A DNA stretch of 64,000 nt from Bacteroides sp. CAG:1060_57_27 (GTDB taxonomy: Bacteria > Bacteroidota > Bacteroidia > Bacteroidales > UBA932), in the NCBI GenBank assembly GCA_001915575.1, contig MNQT01000014.1:1-64000 (forward strand). Reading direction: 5' to 3'. The notes under the pieces were generated by a model. It saw only the letters and a list, made by a program, of their open reading frames with translations, had not been told where the DNA came from and did not search any database. The position numbers and the translations under genes were made by a program. Each line of letters begins with the position of its first letter. The first letter of the stretch is position 1. Shown here piece by piece: positions 55,993 to 64,000 of the stretch.

Positions 55993-56651
55993 AATATCAG
56001 ATCTTTAAATTCGTATATCCCTTCGGCACCGTCAGCAAGCTCTGCCGCATATACCGCACCGTCGGCAAAACCCTTGCGGGAGAATGCCTCGTGCGTGAAC
56101 GAAAGCCTGTCGACCCCGGAGGTAAACTCGGCGGTGTGCGTGCCGGGCACCTCTCCCATGCGCTTCGAGCCTATCTGCGGCGCCACTCCGAGAGTATCTT
56201 CGATTATCCTGCCTATGCTCTTGGCCGTACCGCTCGGGGCGTCGAGCTTGTGGATATGGTGTATCTCCTCGACGGAAGGGGTATAGCCCTGCCCCTTGAG
56301 CACCTCGCAGGCCCTCTGTACCGCGGCGAAGAAGGCATTGACGCCTATCGAGAAATTGGACGCCCACACGAGAGTCTTCCCTCTCGAGCGGAAAGCCTCG
56401 AACACATCCTCCCTGATGTCGTACCAGCCGGTGGTACCGACCACCGCAGCCTTGAACTTGCGCGCGATCTCGGGATAGTTGGCCCTGAACGCGTCCGGGG
56501 TCGTGAAATCTATGCAGACGCACCCGGATGCGAGAGCATCGTCGACAGAGCATACGTCATCGGTGGCAAGAGCAAGCTCAATTCCCCTCTCGGCCAGCGA
56601 GGCTTCCACCATGTGGCCCATCCTGCCGTATCCGCTTATTATAACTTTCAT
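55989..56651 (-). CDS. dapB: 4-hydroxy-tetrahydrodipicolinate reductase
   Basis: 220 residues, shorter than the enterobacterial enzyme as is usual for Bacteroidota. Rossmann motif SGYGRMGHMV, VVGTTGWYD, and the signature EIHHIHKLDAPSGTAKSIG with catalytic His and Lys. Its first 74 nt lie inside the 3' end of the upstream dapE-like gene in a different frame; the start is fixed by the Rossmann motif. Confidence 0.95.
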   Translation of the reverse strand: MKVIISGYGRMGHMVEASLAERGIELALATDDVCSVDDALASGCVCIDFTTPDAFRANYPEIARKFKAAVVGTTGWYDIREDVFEAFRSRGKTLVWASNFSIGVNAFFAAVQRACEVLKGQGYTPSVEEIHHIHKLDAPSGTAKSIGRIIEDTLGVAPQIGSKRMGEVPGTHTAEFTSGVDRLSFTHEAFSRKGFADGAVYAAELADGAEGIYEFKDLIL

Positions 56652-57618
56652 AAATCCTTATATAGTTTTCCGTGGCCTCCTCGAGGTCGGCCACCTTCAC
56701 ACATTCGTCGTCCCTGTGCGCCACGCATATCGAACCCGGCCCGCAGATGCTCTTGAGAGCGAAGTTCGAGAGGTGCGGGGCGTCGCTTCCGAAACTTACG
56801 GGCCTGGAGCGGAAACCCTCGGGTACATGGTATGACAGGGGGGAATCCCCGCCCGACGCCTCGACCACGAGCTCATCGCAGCGCTGCGACTCCATGAACT
56901 CCTGCACGGCCGCATCCGAACTGAAGGTCGTGCGGAAGTACAGGCGGCATTCGAGCGAGGGGCTGAGCACATTCTGCGGATTGCCGCTATGCAGCATCCC
57001 CACGTTCCAGCTGGTTGCGCCGAGCACGGGGTCTTCTGCAAAGCCCCTGGCTCGGAGCCTGTCCATGAAATCCACGAACATGTCTACCGCGCTGCGCCCA
57101 AGTTCGGGATACCCCGAATGGAAGGCCTTGCCCCGGAAACGCAGCCCGTAGGCCTTGGTGCCCTTCGATGCGCTGACCATAAGGTTGTCGGTAGGCTCTC
57201 CCACAACCACATACGGGGCCCGGAAGTCAGTCTTCGCAAAAGCCTTGGCCCCGAAAGAGCCGGTCTCCTCCCCGCTGAGCAGCAGCAGGCCGAATCCGTC
57301 CCTTCCCGATGCCGCAAGCCTCTCGCAGGCCCTGTACATCGAGTATATCTGTCCCTTGGCGTCGCACGCGCCCCTGCCCCGGACATACTCGCCGTCAAAG
57401 GACGGCGCGATATAGGGAGGAACCGTATCGACATGCGTGCAGAACACCACCTGCGGTTCTCCCCAGCTCAGAAGCATGTTCAGGCTGCCGTCGCCGACTT
57501 CCATTAGCCCGGTCTTCTCCGCCACGAGGACAGAGGCGAGCCAGAGCGAGAAATCCCTTTCGCGCCCGGATGTAGAATCCTTGGAGAGCATCTGCTCCAG
57601 CAGTCCGCCTTCAAACAT
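56578..57618 (-). CDS. dapE: M20 peptidase, probable succinyl-diaminopimelate desuccinylase
   Basis: 346 residues with the M20 di-zinc site: H and D in FCTHVDTVPP, D in RGACDAKGQ, E/E in LLSGEETGSFG, E/D in VVGEPTDN, and the last His in CVAHRDDECVK. Shorter than classical DapE (about 375), so another acyl-lysine or N-acetyl-ornithine type substrate (ArgE/LysK) is possible. Its place between thrA and dapB favours succinyl-DAP hydrolysis. The C-terminus extends 74 nt into dapB, giving an odd Gly/Arg-rich tail. Confidence 0.82.
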   Translation of the reverse strand: MFEGGLLEQMLSKDSTSGRERDFSLWLASVLVAEKTGLMEVGDGSLNMLLSWGEPQVVFCTHVDTVPPYIAPSFDGEYVRGRGACDAKGQIYSMYRACERLAASGRDGFGLLLLSGEETGSFGAKAFAKTDFRAPYVVVGEPTDNLMVSASKGTKAYGLRFRGKAFHSGYPELGRSAVDMFVDFMDRLRARGFAEDPVLGATSWNVGMLHSGNPQNVLSPSLECRLYFRTTFSSDAAVQEFMESQRCDELVVEASGGDSPLSYHVPEGFRSRPVSFGSDAPHLSNFALKSICGPGSICVAHRDDECVKVADLEEATENYIRIYESYNKRIRQDGPHGGSLAGREGN

Positions 57619-57631
57619 AAGCCTTGTCGCC

Positions 57632-59794
57632 TTAGAGGAGTATGTCCCTTATTATCCCGGTAGCCGCAAGCCGCACGCCTTCTCCCGCGCCCTTGATTAC
57701 CAGGGGTGCCGTGTGTTCGCTGCGTACTATGACAACATTTTCCGTGCCGCTGATATGGTAGAACGGACTTTCTTCGCCTACGAGGCGCATGCTTATCTCC
57801 GCCCTGTAGCCGAGCCTCGCGGACGGGTCGCGCGTGAGCGAGGCCACGAACCTCTGCCTCCTGCCCATGTTGTCGAGTTCCTCCTCACGTTCGATGAAGC
57901 GGGGTTCGTAATCCGAGAGCTTCTTGTAGAACTCGTCCAGGCTGCATCCGAAAAAGTCTTCCGGAAGGAGGGGCGTTATCTTCACGTCGCCCTCCTCGAG
58001 CGGCACTCCGGCCTCGCGCGCAAGTATCAGCAGCTTGCGCAGCACATCCCTTCCGCCGAGGTCGGTCCGGGGATCCTTCTCCGTGAGACCCACGTCCTGG
58101 GCCTTGCGCAGCAGGGTCGAAAGCGTGTCGGTACGGGGGCCGTCGTAGCCAGTGATCACATAGTTCAGGGTGCAGGAGACCACGGCCTCTATCGATTCTA
58201 TGGTGTCGCAGCAGTTGGCGCCTCCGGCAAGGTACTCAAGGATGGGGATGGCGTTGCCTACCGTGGTGTCGTAGCGGAAGGAACAGCCGTTCTCCCTGGC
58301 CTCGGCCTTGATTGCGGCATATTGTGCATACGGCACAGCCAGGGAACGCCTGTTGGAAGTCACGACATTCATCCCCGCGCGGAAAAGTTCGGGATAGCGC
58401 CTGTGCAGGTTGTTGTCGTCGGTGCAGTCAACGAATATCGACTTCCGCAGGGCGCAGGCCACCACGGCGTCCACGAACGCCCCGTCCGCGGCACACTGCC
58501 CGGACGAGAGACGCTCCCCGAGTTCCTGTGTGCGGAGGCCGCGCAGGTCTATCGCGAAACGGCGGCTGTCGGAGACGCCCACTATCTTTATCGAACGCCC
58601 GAGCCTCGCGGCAACCCGTTCGCGGCTCGACTCTATGAGCCCGGCCAAGGTCTTTCCGACAGCACCGTAGCCGGCTATGAACACCGGAAGTTCCGTAAGG
58701 GTGCGGGCCTCGAAGAATTCCCTATGCACTGCGGCCAGGGCCTCGTTCTCGACGAGGGTCCTTACGCTGAAATAGAAGGTCGAGCCCTCTCCCCATATAT
58801 CGGAAAGAGGTTTGACTCCGGCTTCCGAAAGGGCGGAAAGTATCCTCGCCGCGGCAGTACGGCGGCTTGGAACGCCCTCCCCGACGAGGCACAGCGTCGA
58901 TGTCCCGTCGCCACCCGCAAGGGAAGTGACGCCCATCCAGCGGTCCGGGCCGCCCGGCACGCAGCCGACAAGCGTCCCGGGATGTCCAGGATCAAAGCTG
59001 TCGAGTATGCGTATCGGTATCGAAGCCTGCATGGCCGGCCTTACCGTCGGCGCATAGAGCACCTTCGCTCCCGCCTCGGCAAGCCTCAGGGCCGCCTCGT
59101 ACGAAATATCCGGAATCGTGACGGCCGAGGGTATCACCTTGGGGTTGGCGGTCATTATTCCCGGGACATCCGTCCATATCTCGACGACGGAGGCGTCGGA
59201 TCCGGCCGCATACAGAGCCGCGCTGTAGTCGGAACCGCCCCTGCCGAGCGTCGTGGGCCGGCCGTCGGGACCGGAAGCTATGAAACCCGGCGCCACGAAA
59301 AGCCTTGTGTCGGGACTATGCGCGATGCGGCGCCTGATATTGGCATAGCTCCTTTCCTCGTCCACGCCGTCTTCCGTGCAGACGATAAGTTCCCGCGAGT
59401 CTATCCACTCCGTACGGATTCCTTCGCAGGAGCACTTGCGCGCTATGATCCTGGTAGAGAACAGCTCTCCGAAGCAGACCGCCTCCCCGGCGGGGGCGGC
59501 GAGCAGTCCGGATGCCATGGCATCGAGCTCAGCGAGAGCCTGCGCCCTTTCCTGTCCGGTAAAGAGCCTGTTTATTATCGCCGCATGCCTGTCCCTGATC
59601 TCGGCCGTGACTGCCCTCCTAAGAGCCGGATCGCTGCAGCGGTCGAGCTCTATGAGCCTGTCGGTGCAGCCGCGCACGGCGGAGCACACGAGGATCATCC
59701 TGTCTCTTGAAATCTCGCGGACTATTATGTCGAGGACGGCAGAGATGCGCGTGGCGTCCGCTACGCTACTGCCGCCGAACTTTAGTACCTGCAT
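57632..59794 (-). CDS. thrA: Bifunctional aspartate kinase / homoserine dehydrogenase
   Basis: 720 residues. The N-terminal aspartokinase has LKFGGSSVAD (residues 4-13), GRGGSDYSA and a downstream ACT-type regulatory region. The C-terminal homoserine dehydrogenase has GYGAVGKTLAG and TVGNAIPILEYL. It phosphorylates aspartate at the head of the lysine, DAP, threonine and methionine pathways, and separately reduces aspartate semialdehyde. I start at ATG 59794 because the longer frame upstream runs antisense-free through murA without family character. Directly followed by dapE; asd, thrB and thrC are not in the window. Confidence 0.95.
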   Translation of the reverse strand: MQVLKFGGSSVADATRISAVLDIIVREISRDRMILVCSAVRGCTDRLIELDRCSDPALRRAVTAEIRDRHAAIINRLFTGQERAQALAELDAMASGLLAAPAGEAVCFGELFSTRIIARKCSCEGIRTEWIDSRELIVCTEDGVDEERSYANIRRRIAHSPDTRLFVAPGFIASGPDGRPTTLGRGGSDYSAALYAAGSDASVVEIWTDVPGIMTANPKVIPSAVTIPDISYEAALRLAEAGAKVLYAPTVRPAMQASIPIRILDSFDPGHPGTLVGCVPGGPDRWMGVTSLAGGDGTSTLCLVGEGVPSRRTAAARILSALSEAGVKPLSDIWGEGSTFYFSVRTLVENEALAAVHREFFEARTLTELPVFIAGYGAVGKTLAGLIESSRERVAARLGRSIKIVGVSDSRRFAIDLRGLRTQELGERLSSGQCAADGAFVDAVVACALRKSIFVDCTDDNNLHRRYPELFRAGMNVVTSNRRSLAVPYAQYAAIKAEARENGCSFRYDTTVGNAIPILEYLAGGANCCDTIESIEAVVSCTLNYVITGYDGPRTDTLSTLLRKAQDVGLTEKDPRTDLGGRDVLRKLLILAREAGVPLEEGDVKITPLLPEDFFGCSLDEFYKKLSDYEPRFIEREEELDNMGRRQRFVASLTRDPSARLGYRAEISMRLVGEESPFYHISGTENVVIVRSEHTAPLVIKGAGEGVRLAATGIIRDILL

Positions 59795-59796
59795 TG

Positions 59797-61107
59797 TTAC
59801 GGTTTTCTCGTTATCCGGGCTCCGAGCGCGTTGAGACGGGTCTCGACATTCTCGTAACCGCGGTCGATCTGTTCTATGTTGTCTATCTGAGAAGTGCCCT
59901 TGGCCGACATAGCGGCGAGCAGCATGGCTATTCCGGCACGGATGTCCGGCGAGGTCATCCTTCCCGCCTTCAGGGAAATCTTGTGGTCGTGGCCTATGAC
60001 CACCGCCCTGTGCGGGTCGCAGAGTATTATCTGCGCTCCCATATCGATGAGCTTGTCGACGAAGAACAGCCTGCTCTCGAACATCTTCTGGTGGATGAGC
60101 ACGCTGCCCTTGCACTGGGTCGCCACGACCAGCATCACGCTCAGCAGGTCCGGGGTGAGCCCGGGCCAGGGAGCGTCGGCAAGGGTCATTATGGAGCCGT
60201 CGATGAAAGACTCTATCTCGTAGCTTTCCTGGGAAGGCACATAGATGTCGTCCCCCTTGCGTTCGAGCTTCACGCCGAGACGGCGGAAGCACTCGGGGAT
60301 TATCGCGAGATTGTCCCACGAGACGTTCCTTATCGTGAGTTCGCTCCGGGTGATTGCGGCCATACCGATGAAGGAGCCTACCTCTATCATATCGGGCAGC
60401 ACCCTGTGCGAGGCCCCGTGCAGTTCCTTCACGCCGGTTATAGAGAGCAGGTTGGAGCCAATGCCCTCTATCTTCGCGCCCATGCCCACGAGCATGCGGC
60501 AGAGCTGCTGCACATAGGGTTCGCAGGCGGCGTTGTAGATAGTGGTCTTTCCCTCCGTGAGGACGGAGGCCATGACGATGTTGGCCGTTCCAGTCACGGA
60601 AGCCTCGTCGAGAAGCATGTAACAGCCCTTCATCGAGCGGCCTCCGTAGAGGTTGTATGCCCTCTTGTCCGTATCGTAGGCGCAGGTGGCGCCGAGCTTC
60701 ATGAAGCCGGCGATATGGGTATCCACCCTGCGGCGGCCTATCTTGTCTCCTCCCGGCTTGGGGAAATACGCCTGGCCGAAACGGGCGAGCACAGGGCCGG
60801 TTATCATCACCGAGCCGCGCAGCTGCGCACAGCGTCGCACGAAATCCGCGCTGCGTATGTACATCTCGTTGATATGTCTTGCCATAAAGACATATTCGCC
60901 TTTCGCAGGGCGGCTCACTGCCACGCCCATAGCCTTGAGCAGGTCGATGAGGTTGAGTATGTCGGTAATCTCCGGGACGTTCGAAATCCTTACCGGCTCC
61001 GACGTGAGGAGCGTCGCACAGATCACCTCGAGCGCCTCGTTCTTGGCTCCCTGGGGCTCTATCTCCCCGCTGAGACGGTATCCTCCCTCTATGACGAATG
61101 AACTCAT
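59797..61107 (-). CDS. murA: UDP-N-acetylglucosamine 1-carboxyvinyltransferase
   Basis: 436 residues, the first committed step of peptidoglycan synthesis. PQGAKNEALEVICATLLTSE is the N-terminal signature and the domain architecture is complete. At the site of the catalytic Cys (Cys115 in E. coli, GGCxIG) this protein has Asp121 in PKPGGDKIGRRR (codon GAC at 60745-60747), which in other bacteria makes the enzyme insensitive to fosfomycin. It follows murB with a 4-nt overlap and is 2 nt from thrA. Confidence 0.96.
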   Translation of the reverse strand: MSSFVIEGGYRLSGEIEPQGAKNEALEVICATLLTSEPVRISNVPEITDILNLIDLLKAMGVAVSRPAKGEYVFMARHINEMYIRSADFVRRCAQLRGSVMITGPVLARFGQAYFPKPGGDKIGRRRVDTHIAGFMKLGATCAYDTDKRAYNLYGGRSMKGCYMLLDEASVTGTANIVMASVLTEGKTTIYNAACEPYVQQLCRMLVGMGAKIEGIGSNLLSITGVKELHGASHRVLPDMIEVGSFIGMAAITRSELTIRNVSWDNLAIIPECFRRLGVKLERKGDDIYVPSQESYEIESFIDGSIMTLADAPWPGLTPDLLSVMLVVATQCKGSVLIHQKMFESRLFFVDKLIDMGAQIILCDPHRAVVIGHDHKISLKAGRMTSPDIRAGIAMLLAAMSAKGTSQIDNIEQIDRGYENVETRLNALGARITRKP

Positions 61108-62135
61108 ATATGCTCCACTTCCGGTTCAAGGACGATGCCGTAGCGCTCCCTGACCGTATCTACGATTTTAGTTTCCAAACCCAGTATGTCCTCCGGCGAT
61201 GCGTCCCCGCTGAGGTTGACTATCACCAGAGGCTGCCTTTCATATACGGCCGCTCCGCCCACGGAAACTCCCTTCAGGCCGCAGCTGTCGATCAGATATG
61301 CCGCAGGCACCTTGACCCTCCCGTCGGGCAGGTCGTAATGCGGAGCCGAACCGTCGGGGCTGATACGGGCGAAGGTCCCTGCGTCCACGACCGGATTCTT
61401 GAAGAAGCTCCCGGCGCTGCCGATTTCGGCAGGATCGGGAAGCTTTCCGCGCCGCAGCTTCATCACGGCCTCGCGGACTTCCCCGGGGGTCTCCGGCACC
61501 TTTCCGCCGAGAGCCTCCGAAACGCCCTTGTATCCCGTCTTCGGAACAGGCTTGCGGCTCAGCCGGAAGAGCACGCTCGTAACCACATAGCGGCCCTTGT
61601 TCTCAGGCTCCTTGAACATGGACGTGCGGTAGCCGTAACGGCATTCCGCCCTGGTGAACTTCACCTTCTTCCTCTCCTTGAGGTCGAAGCAGACCACGCC
61701 CGAGACTATATCCGCGACCTCGGCTCCGTAGGCGCCTATGTTCTGCACTGCGGCAGCACCCACCTCGCCGGGAATCATCGAAAGGTTCTCGGTTCCCCAG
61801 AGTCCGTGGCGGCAGGCCTCGGCGACGAAGCTGTCGAAGTTCACTCCGGCGCCCACGATTACGGGCACCTCGTCGAGACCGATGTCCACATACTTGATGA
61901 ACTCGATGTTCGAGTGCAGCACCGTTCCCGGGAAGTCTCCCGTGAAAAGCAGGTTGCTCCCCTCCCCGATATGGAGCAGGGGCCGGGGCAGCCTGTCGAA
62001 GTTGAGCCCCGCGAGCTCGGCGACATTCTCATATTCGACGAAACACTCGCAGCGCACCTTCATGCGGAAGGTGTTCTGCCCTCCGAGGTCGTATTTGAGC
62101 TTAATTCTCACCCTGCTGCCTGAATGTGGATTCAA
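61104..62135 (-). CDS. murB: UDP-N-acetylmuramate dehydrogenase
   Basis: 343 residues, the flavoenzyme that reduces enolpyruvyl-UDP-GlcNAc. FAD-binding motifs [14 protein letters not shown] and [17 protein letters not shown] and the catalytic Ser in [10 protein letters not shown] are present. The start is uncertain: the ATG at 62135 overlaps aspS by 35 nt, while a GTG at 62111 gives a shorter product that still keeps the QNTFRM family segment. Confidence 0.95.
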   Translation of the reverse strand: MNPHSGSRVRIKLKYDLGGQNTFRMKVRCECFVEYENVAELAGLNFDRLPRPLLHIGEGSNLLFTGDFPGTVLHSNIEFIKYVDIGLDEVPVIVGAGVNFDSFVAEACRHGLWGTENLSMIPGEVGAAAVQNIGAYGAEVADIVSGVVCFDLKERKKVKFTRAECRYGYRTSMFKEPENKGRYVVTSVLFRLSRKPVPKTGYKGVSEALGGKVPETPGEVREAVMKLRRGKLPDPAEIGSAGSFFKNPVVDAGTFARISPDGSAPHYDLPDGRVKVPAAYLIDSCGLKGVSVGGAAVYERQPLVIVNLSGDASPEDILGLETKIVDTVRERYGIVLEPEVEHI

Positions 62136-63879
62136 GCCAGAGCTCCTTCATCTGAGAATCGTCGATCCTTGACGGAGAATCTATCATCACGTCCCTTCCC
62201 TGGTTGTTCTTGGGGAATGCGATGTAGTCCCTTATGGTCTCCTGTCCGCCGAACAGGGCGCAGACGCGGTCGAACCCGAACGCGAGTCCTCCGTGGGGCG
62301 GCGCTCCATACTTGAACGCGTTTATTATGAATCCGAACTTGTATTCGGCGTCTTCCCTGCTTATGCCCAGCACCTCGAACATGCGGCTCTGCATCGCGGC
62401 GTCGTGTATCCTTATCGAGCCTCCGCCCAGTTCGGTGCCGTTGAGCACGAAGTCATACGCGTTGGCGCACACCCGCTCGAGATCCTCCTTCCTGTCGGAA
62501 TAGAACCACTGCTCGTGCTCGGGCTTGGGAGCCGTGAACGGATGGTGCATGGCATAGAACCTGCCGTCCTCCTCGCTCCACTCCAGAAGGGGGAAGTCCA
62601 CCACCCACAGGGGAGCAAACTCGTGGGGATTGCGGAGTCCCAGCCGGTTGCCCATCTCTATACGGAGCACCCCGAGCATGGTCTGGGCCTTGCGCCTGGC
62701 TCCGCAGAGCACGAGCAGCAGGTCGCCGTCATGCGCCCCGCAACGCTCCGCCACTGCACGCAGCTCATCTGTGGAGTAGAACTTGTCCACGCTGCTCTTG
62801 ACGCTGCCGTCGGTGTTCAGCCTAACATAGACCAGACCCTTGGCGCCCACCTGGGGACGCTTGACCCATTCGGTGAGCTCATCGAGCTGCTTGCGGGTGT
62901 AGCCGGCACAGCCCGGCACGGCTATCGCCCCGACATAGGGGGCATCGTCGAACACTCCGAAGCCGTGTCCCCTGACCATGTCGGTGATTTCGCATATCTC
63001 CATTCCGAAGCGGATGTCCGGCTTGTCTGAGCCGTACCTGTCCATGGCGTCGTACCAGCTCATCCTCGGCAGCGGGTCGGGAATCTCCACCCCGAGGGCG
63101 TTGCGGAACATCTGCCTCATCATGCCCTCGAATATGTTCAGCACATCCTCCTGCTCCACGAAGCTCATCTCGCAGTCTATCTGGGTGAACTCGGGCTGGC
63201 GGTCTGCACGCAGGTCCTCGTCGCGGAAGCACCTGACTATCTGGAAGTAGCGGTCGTACCCGGCCACCATAAGCAGCTGCTTGAAGGTCTGGGGAGACTG
63301 GGGCAGGGCGTAGAAAGTGCCGGGATTCATCCTCGAGGGCACCACGAAGTCGCGCGCTCCCTCGGGAGTGGACTTGATGAGGTACGGCGTCTCTATCTCC
63401 ATGAAGCCCTGCGCGTCGAGGTAGCTGCGCACCTCCTGGGCAAGCCTGTGCCTGAGCGCGAGCGCCCTCTGCAGAGGGGGACGGCGCAGGTCGAGATAGC
63501 GGTACTTCGCCCTGAGGTCCTCGCCGCCGTCGCTCTCCTCCTCGATCGTGAACGGAGGCACTGCGGACTTGTTGAGTATGTCTATGCCCTCGAGCCTTAT
63601 CTCTATCTCGCCCGTAGGCATCTTGGGATTCTTGCTGGTACGCTCCACGACCTCGCCGCGCGCCCGGATCACATATTCCCTGCCGAGCGAGGCGGCCGTC
63701 TGCACGAGTTCGGGGGCGGCGTCGCTCTCGACCACGAGCTGCGTGATGCCGTAGCGGTCGCGCAGGTCGATGAAGGTCATGCCGCCGAGCTTGCGGGATT
63801 TCTGCACCCATCCCGCGAGGGTGACTTTCTTTCCTTTGTCGGCAAGGCGGAGCCCGCCGCAAGTGTCTGTTCTGTACAT
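62101..63879 (-). CDS. aspS: Aspartyl-tRNA synthetase
   Basis: 592 residues from ATG 63879 ([20 protein letters not shown]); 22 upstream codons in frame lack family character. OB-fold anticodon domain (about 1-105), class II core with motif 2 [20 protein letters not shown] and motif 3 [16 protein letters not shown], and the bacterial GAD insertion. First gene of the aspS-murB-murA-thrA-dapEBADF run. A TATCTTTG box lies at 63907-63914, about 28 nt upstream. Confidence 0.96.
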   Translation of the reverse strand: MYRTDTCGGLRLADKGKKVTLAGWVQKSRKLGGMTFIDLRDRYGITQLVVESDAAPELVQTAASLGREYVIRARGEVVERTSKNPKMPTGEIEIRLEGIDILNKSAVPPFTIEEESDGGEDLRAKYRYLDLRRPPLQRALALRHRLAQEVRSYLDAQGFMEIETPYLIKSTPEGARDFVVPSRMNPGTFYALPQSPQTFKQLLMVAGYDRYFQIVRCFRDEDLRADRQPEFTQIDCEMSFVEQEDVLNIFEGMMRQMFRNALGVEIPDPLPRMSWYDAMDRYGSDKPDIRFGMEICEITDMVRGHGFGVFDDAPYVGAIAVPGCAGYTRKQLDELTEWVKRPQVGAKGLVYVRLNTDGSVKSSVDKFYSTDELRAVAERCGAHDGDLLLVLCGARRKAQTMLGVLRIEMGNRLGLRNPHEFAPLWVVDFPLLEWSEEDGRFYAMHHPFTAPKPEHEQWFYSDRKEDLERVCANAYDFVLNGTELGGGSIRIHDAAMQSRMFEVLGISREDAEYKFGFIINAFKYGAPPHGGLAFGFDRVCALFGGQETIRDYIAFPKNNQGRDVMIDSPSRIDDSQMKELWLESTFRQQGEN

Positions 63880-63959
63880 ATTGAACGTTATGATTTTTCC
63901 AAACAGCAAAGATATGAATTTATTCCGTACTTTTGCCCGGGACAACTACTTTTGGAAAC

Positions 63960-64000
63960 ATGTACTACATCTCAAAGAAATTCGAAATCGCAGCCGCGCA
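63960..64000 (+). CDS. Start of a probable QueD-like 6-carboxytetrahydropterin synthase (partial)
   Basis: Only the first 13 codons are in the window, reading MYYISKKFEIAAA. This resembles the N-terminus of Bacteroidota QueD/6-pyruvoyl tetrahydropterin synthase proteins, which goes on to a zinc-binding His. A TACTTTTG box lies about 22 nt upstream. The gene runs off the end, so the call is tentative. Confidence 0.5.
   Translation, partial: MYYISKKFEIAAA

Noticed and set aside
59795..61129. An N-terminal extension of 445 codons on ThrA
   Set aside because: It is the alternative frame of murA. Aspartokinase similarity begins exactly at ATG 59794.

Overview
The window reads as one chromosomal segment of a fairly GC-rich Bacteroidales (Bacteroidota) bacterium. 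Several features point there. Promoters have the Bacteroidota form TTG/TTTG, 18-21 nt, then TAnnTTTG. Families largely confined to this phylum are present: DUF4270, DUF4294, DUF3098, an NVEALA-type peptide, a TolB-like six-blade lipoprotein and an OstA-like protein. Most genes lack a Shine-Dalgarno sequence. I cannot name the genus. There is no 16S gene, no recognisable insertion sequence, no prophage and no CRISPR array.

Layout. Positions 1-3.0 kb hold 5S and 23S rRNA on the minus strand with their own promoter and no 16S gene or tRNA upstream. From 3.5 to 9.3 kb come pepT, an NVEALA-like small protein with a TolB-like lipoprotein, an acyltransferase and an OPT transporter. From 9.2 to 18.1 kb lies envelope biogenesis and murein metabolism: an OstA/LptD-like protein, SurA, a second SurA-like lipoprotein, a PBP4-type DacB, and an NlpC/P60 hydrolase divergent from a dipeptide epimerase. 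After tRNA-Leu(CAA), 18.6-21.7 kb holds an aroB with a large alanine-rich insertion and an aroD-aroA fusion. From 21.7 to 32.2 kb runs the spc-alpha ribosomal block (rplP to rplQ), and from 42.4 to 46.3 kb the S10 part (rplC to rpsC). These collinear blocks are split between rpsC and rplP by about 10 kb of unrelated genes (tlpA-like, uvrC, pnuC, acpP, DUF4270, a GT5 domain protein, ftsX, DUF3098, uppP, lpxH-like, DUF4294). rpsJ is not upstream of rplC. From 46.4 to 52.3 kb a plus-strand run encodes c-di-AMP synthase CdaA, MutS2, YraN, a mannose-1-phosphate guanylyltransferase and an aminotransferase. From 53.5 to 63.9 kb a minus-strand run, aspS-murB-murA-thrA-dapE-dapB-dapA-dapD-dapF, joins peptidoglycan precursor synthesis to aspartate/diaminopimelate synthesis. 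The window ends in the first codons of a probable queD-like gene.

How the genes fit together. Much of the non-ribosomal content serves the envelope: outer-membrane chaperones, lipid A (LpxH-like), undecaprenyl phosphate recycling (UppP), cell division (FtsX), murein synthesis, trimming and recycling, and c-di-AMP. The most unusual points are the 23S-5S unit without 16S, the interrupted S10-spc cluster, the AroB insertion, the AroD-AroA fusion, and the closely abutting divergent promoters of rplC and cdaA. All functional calls come from reading translations and motifs by eye; no database search was run.
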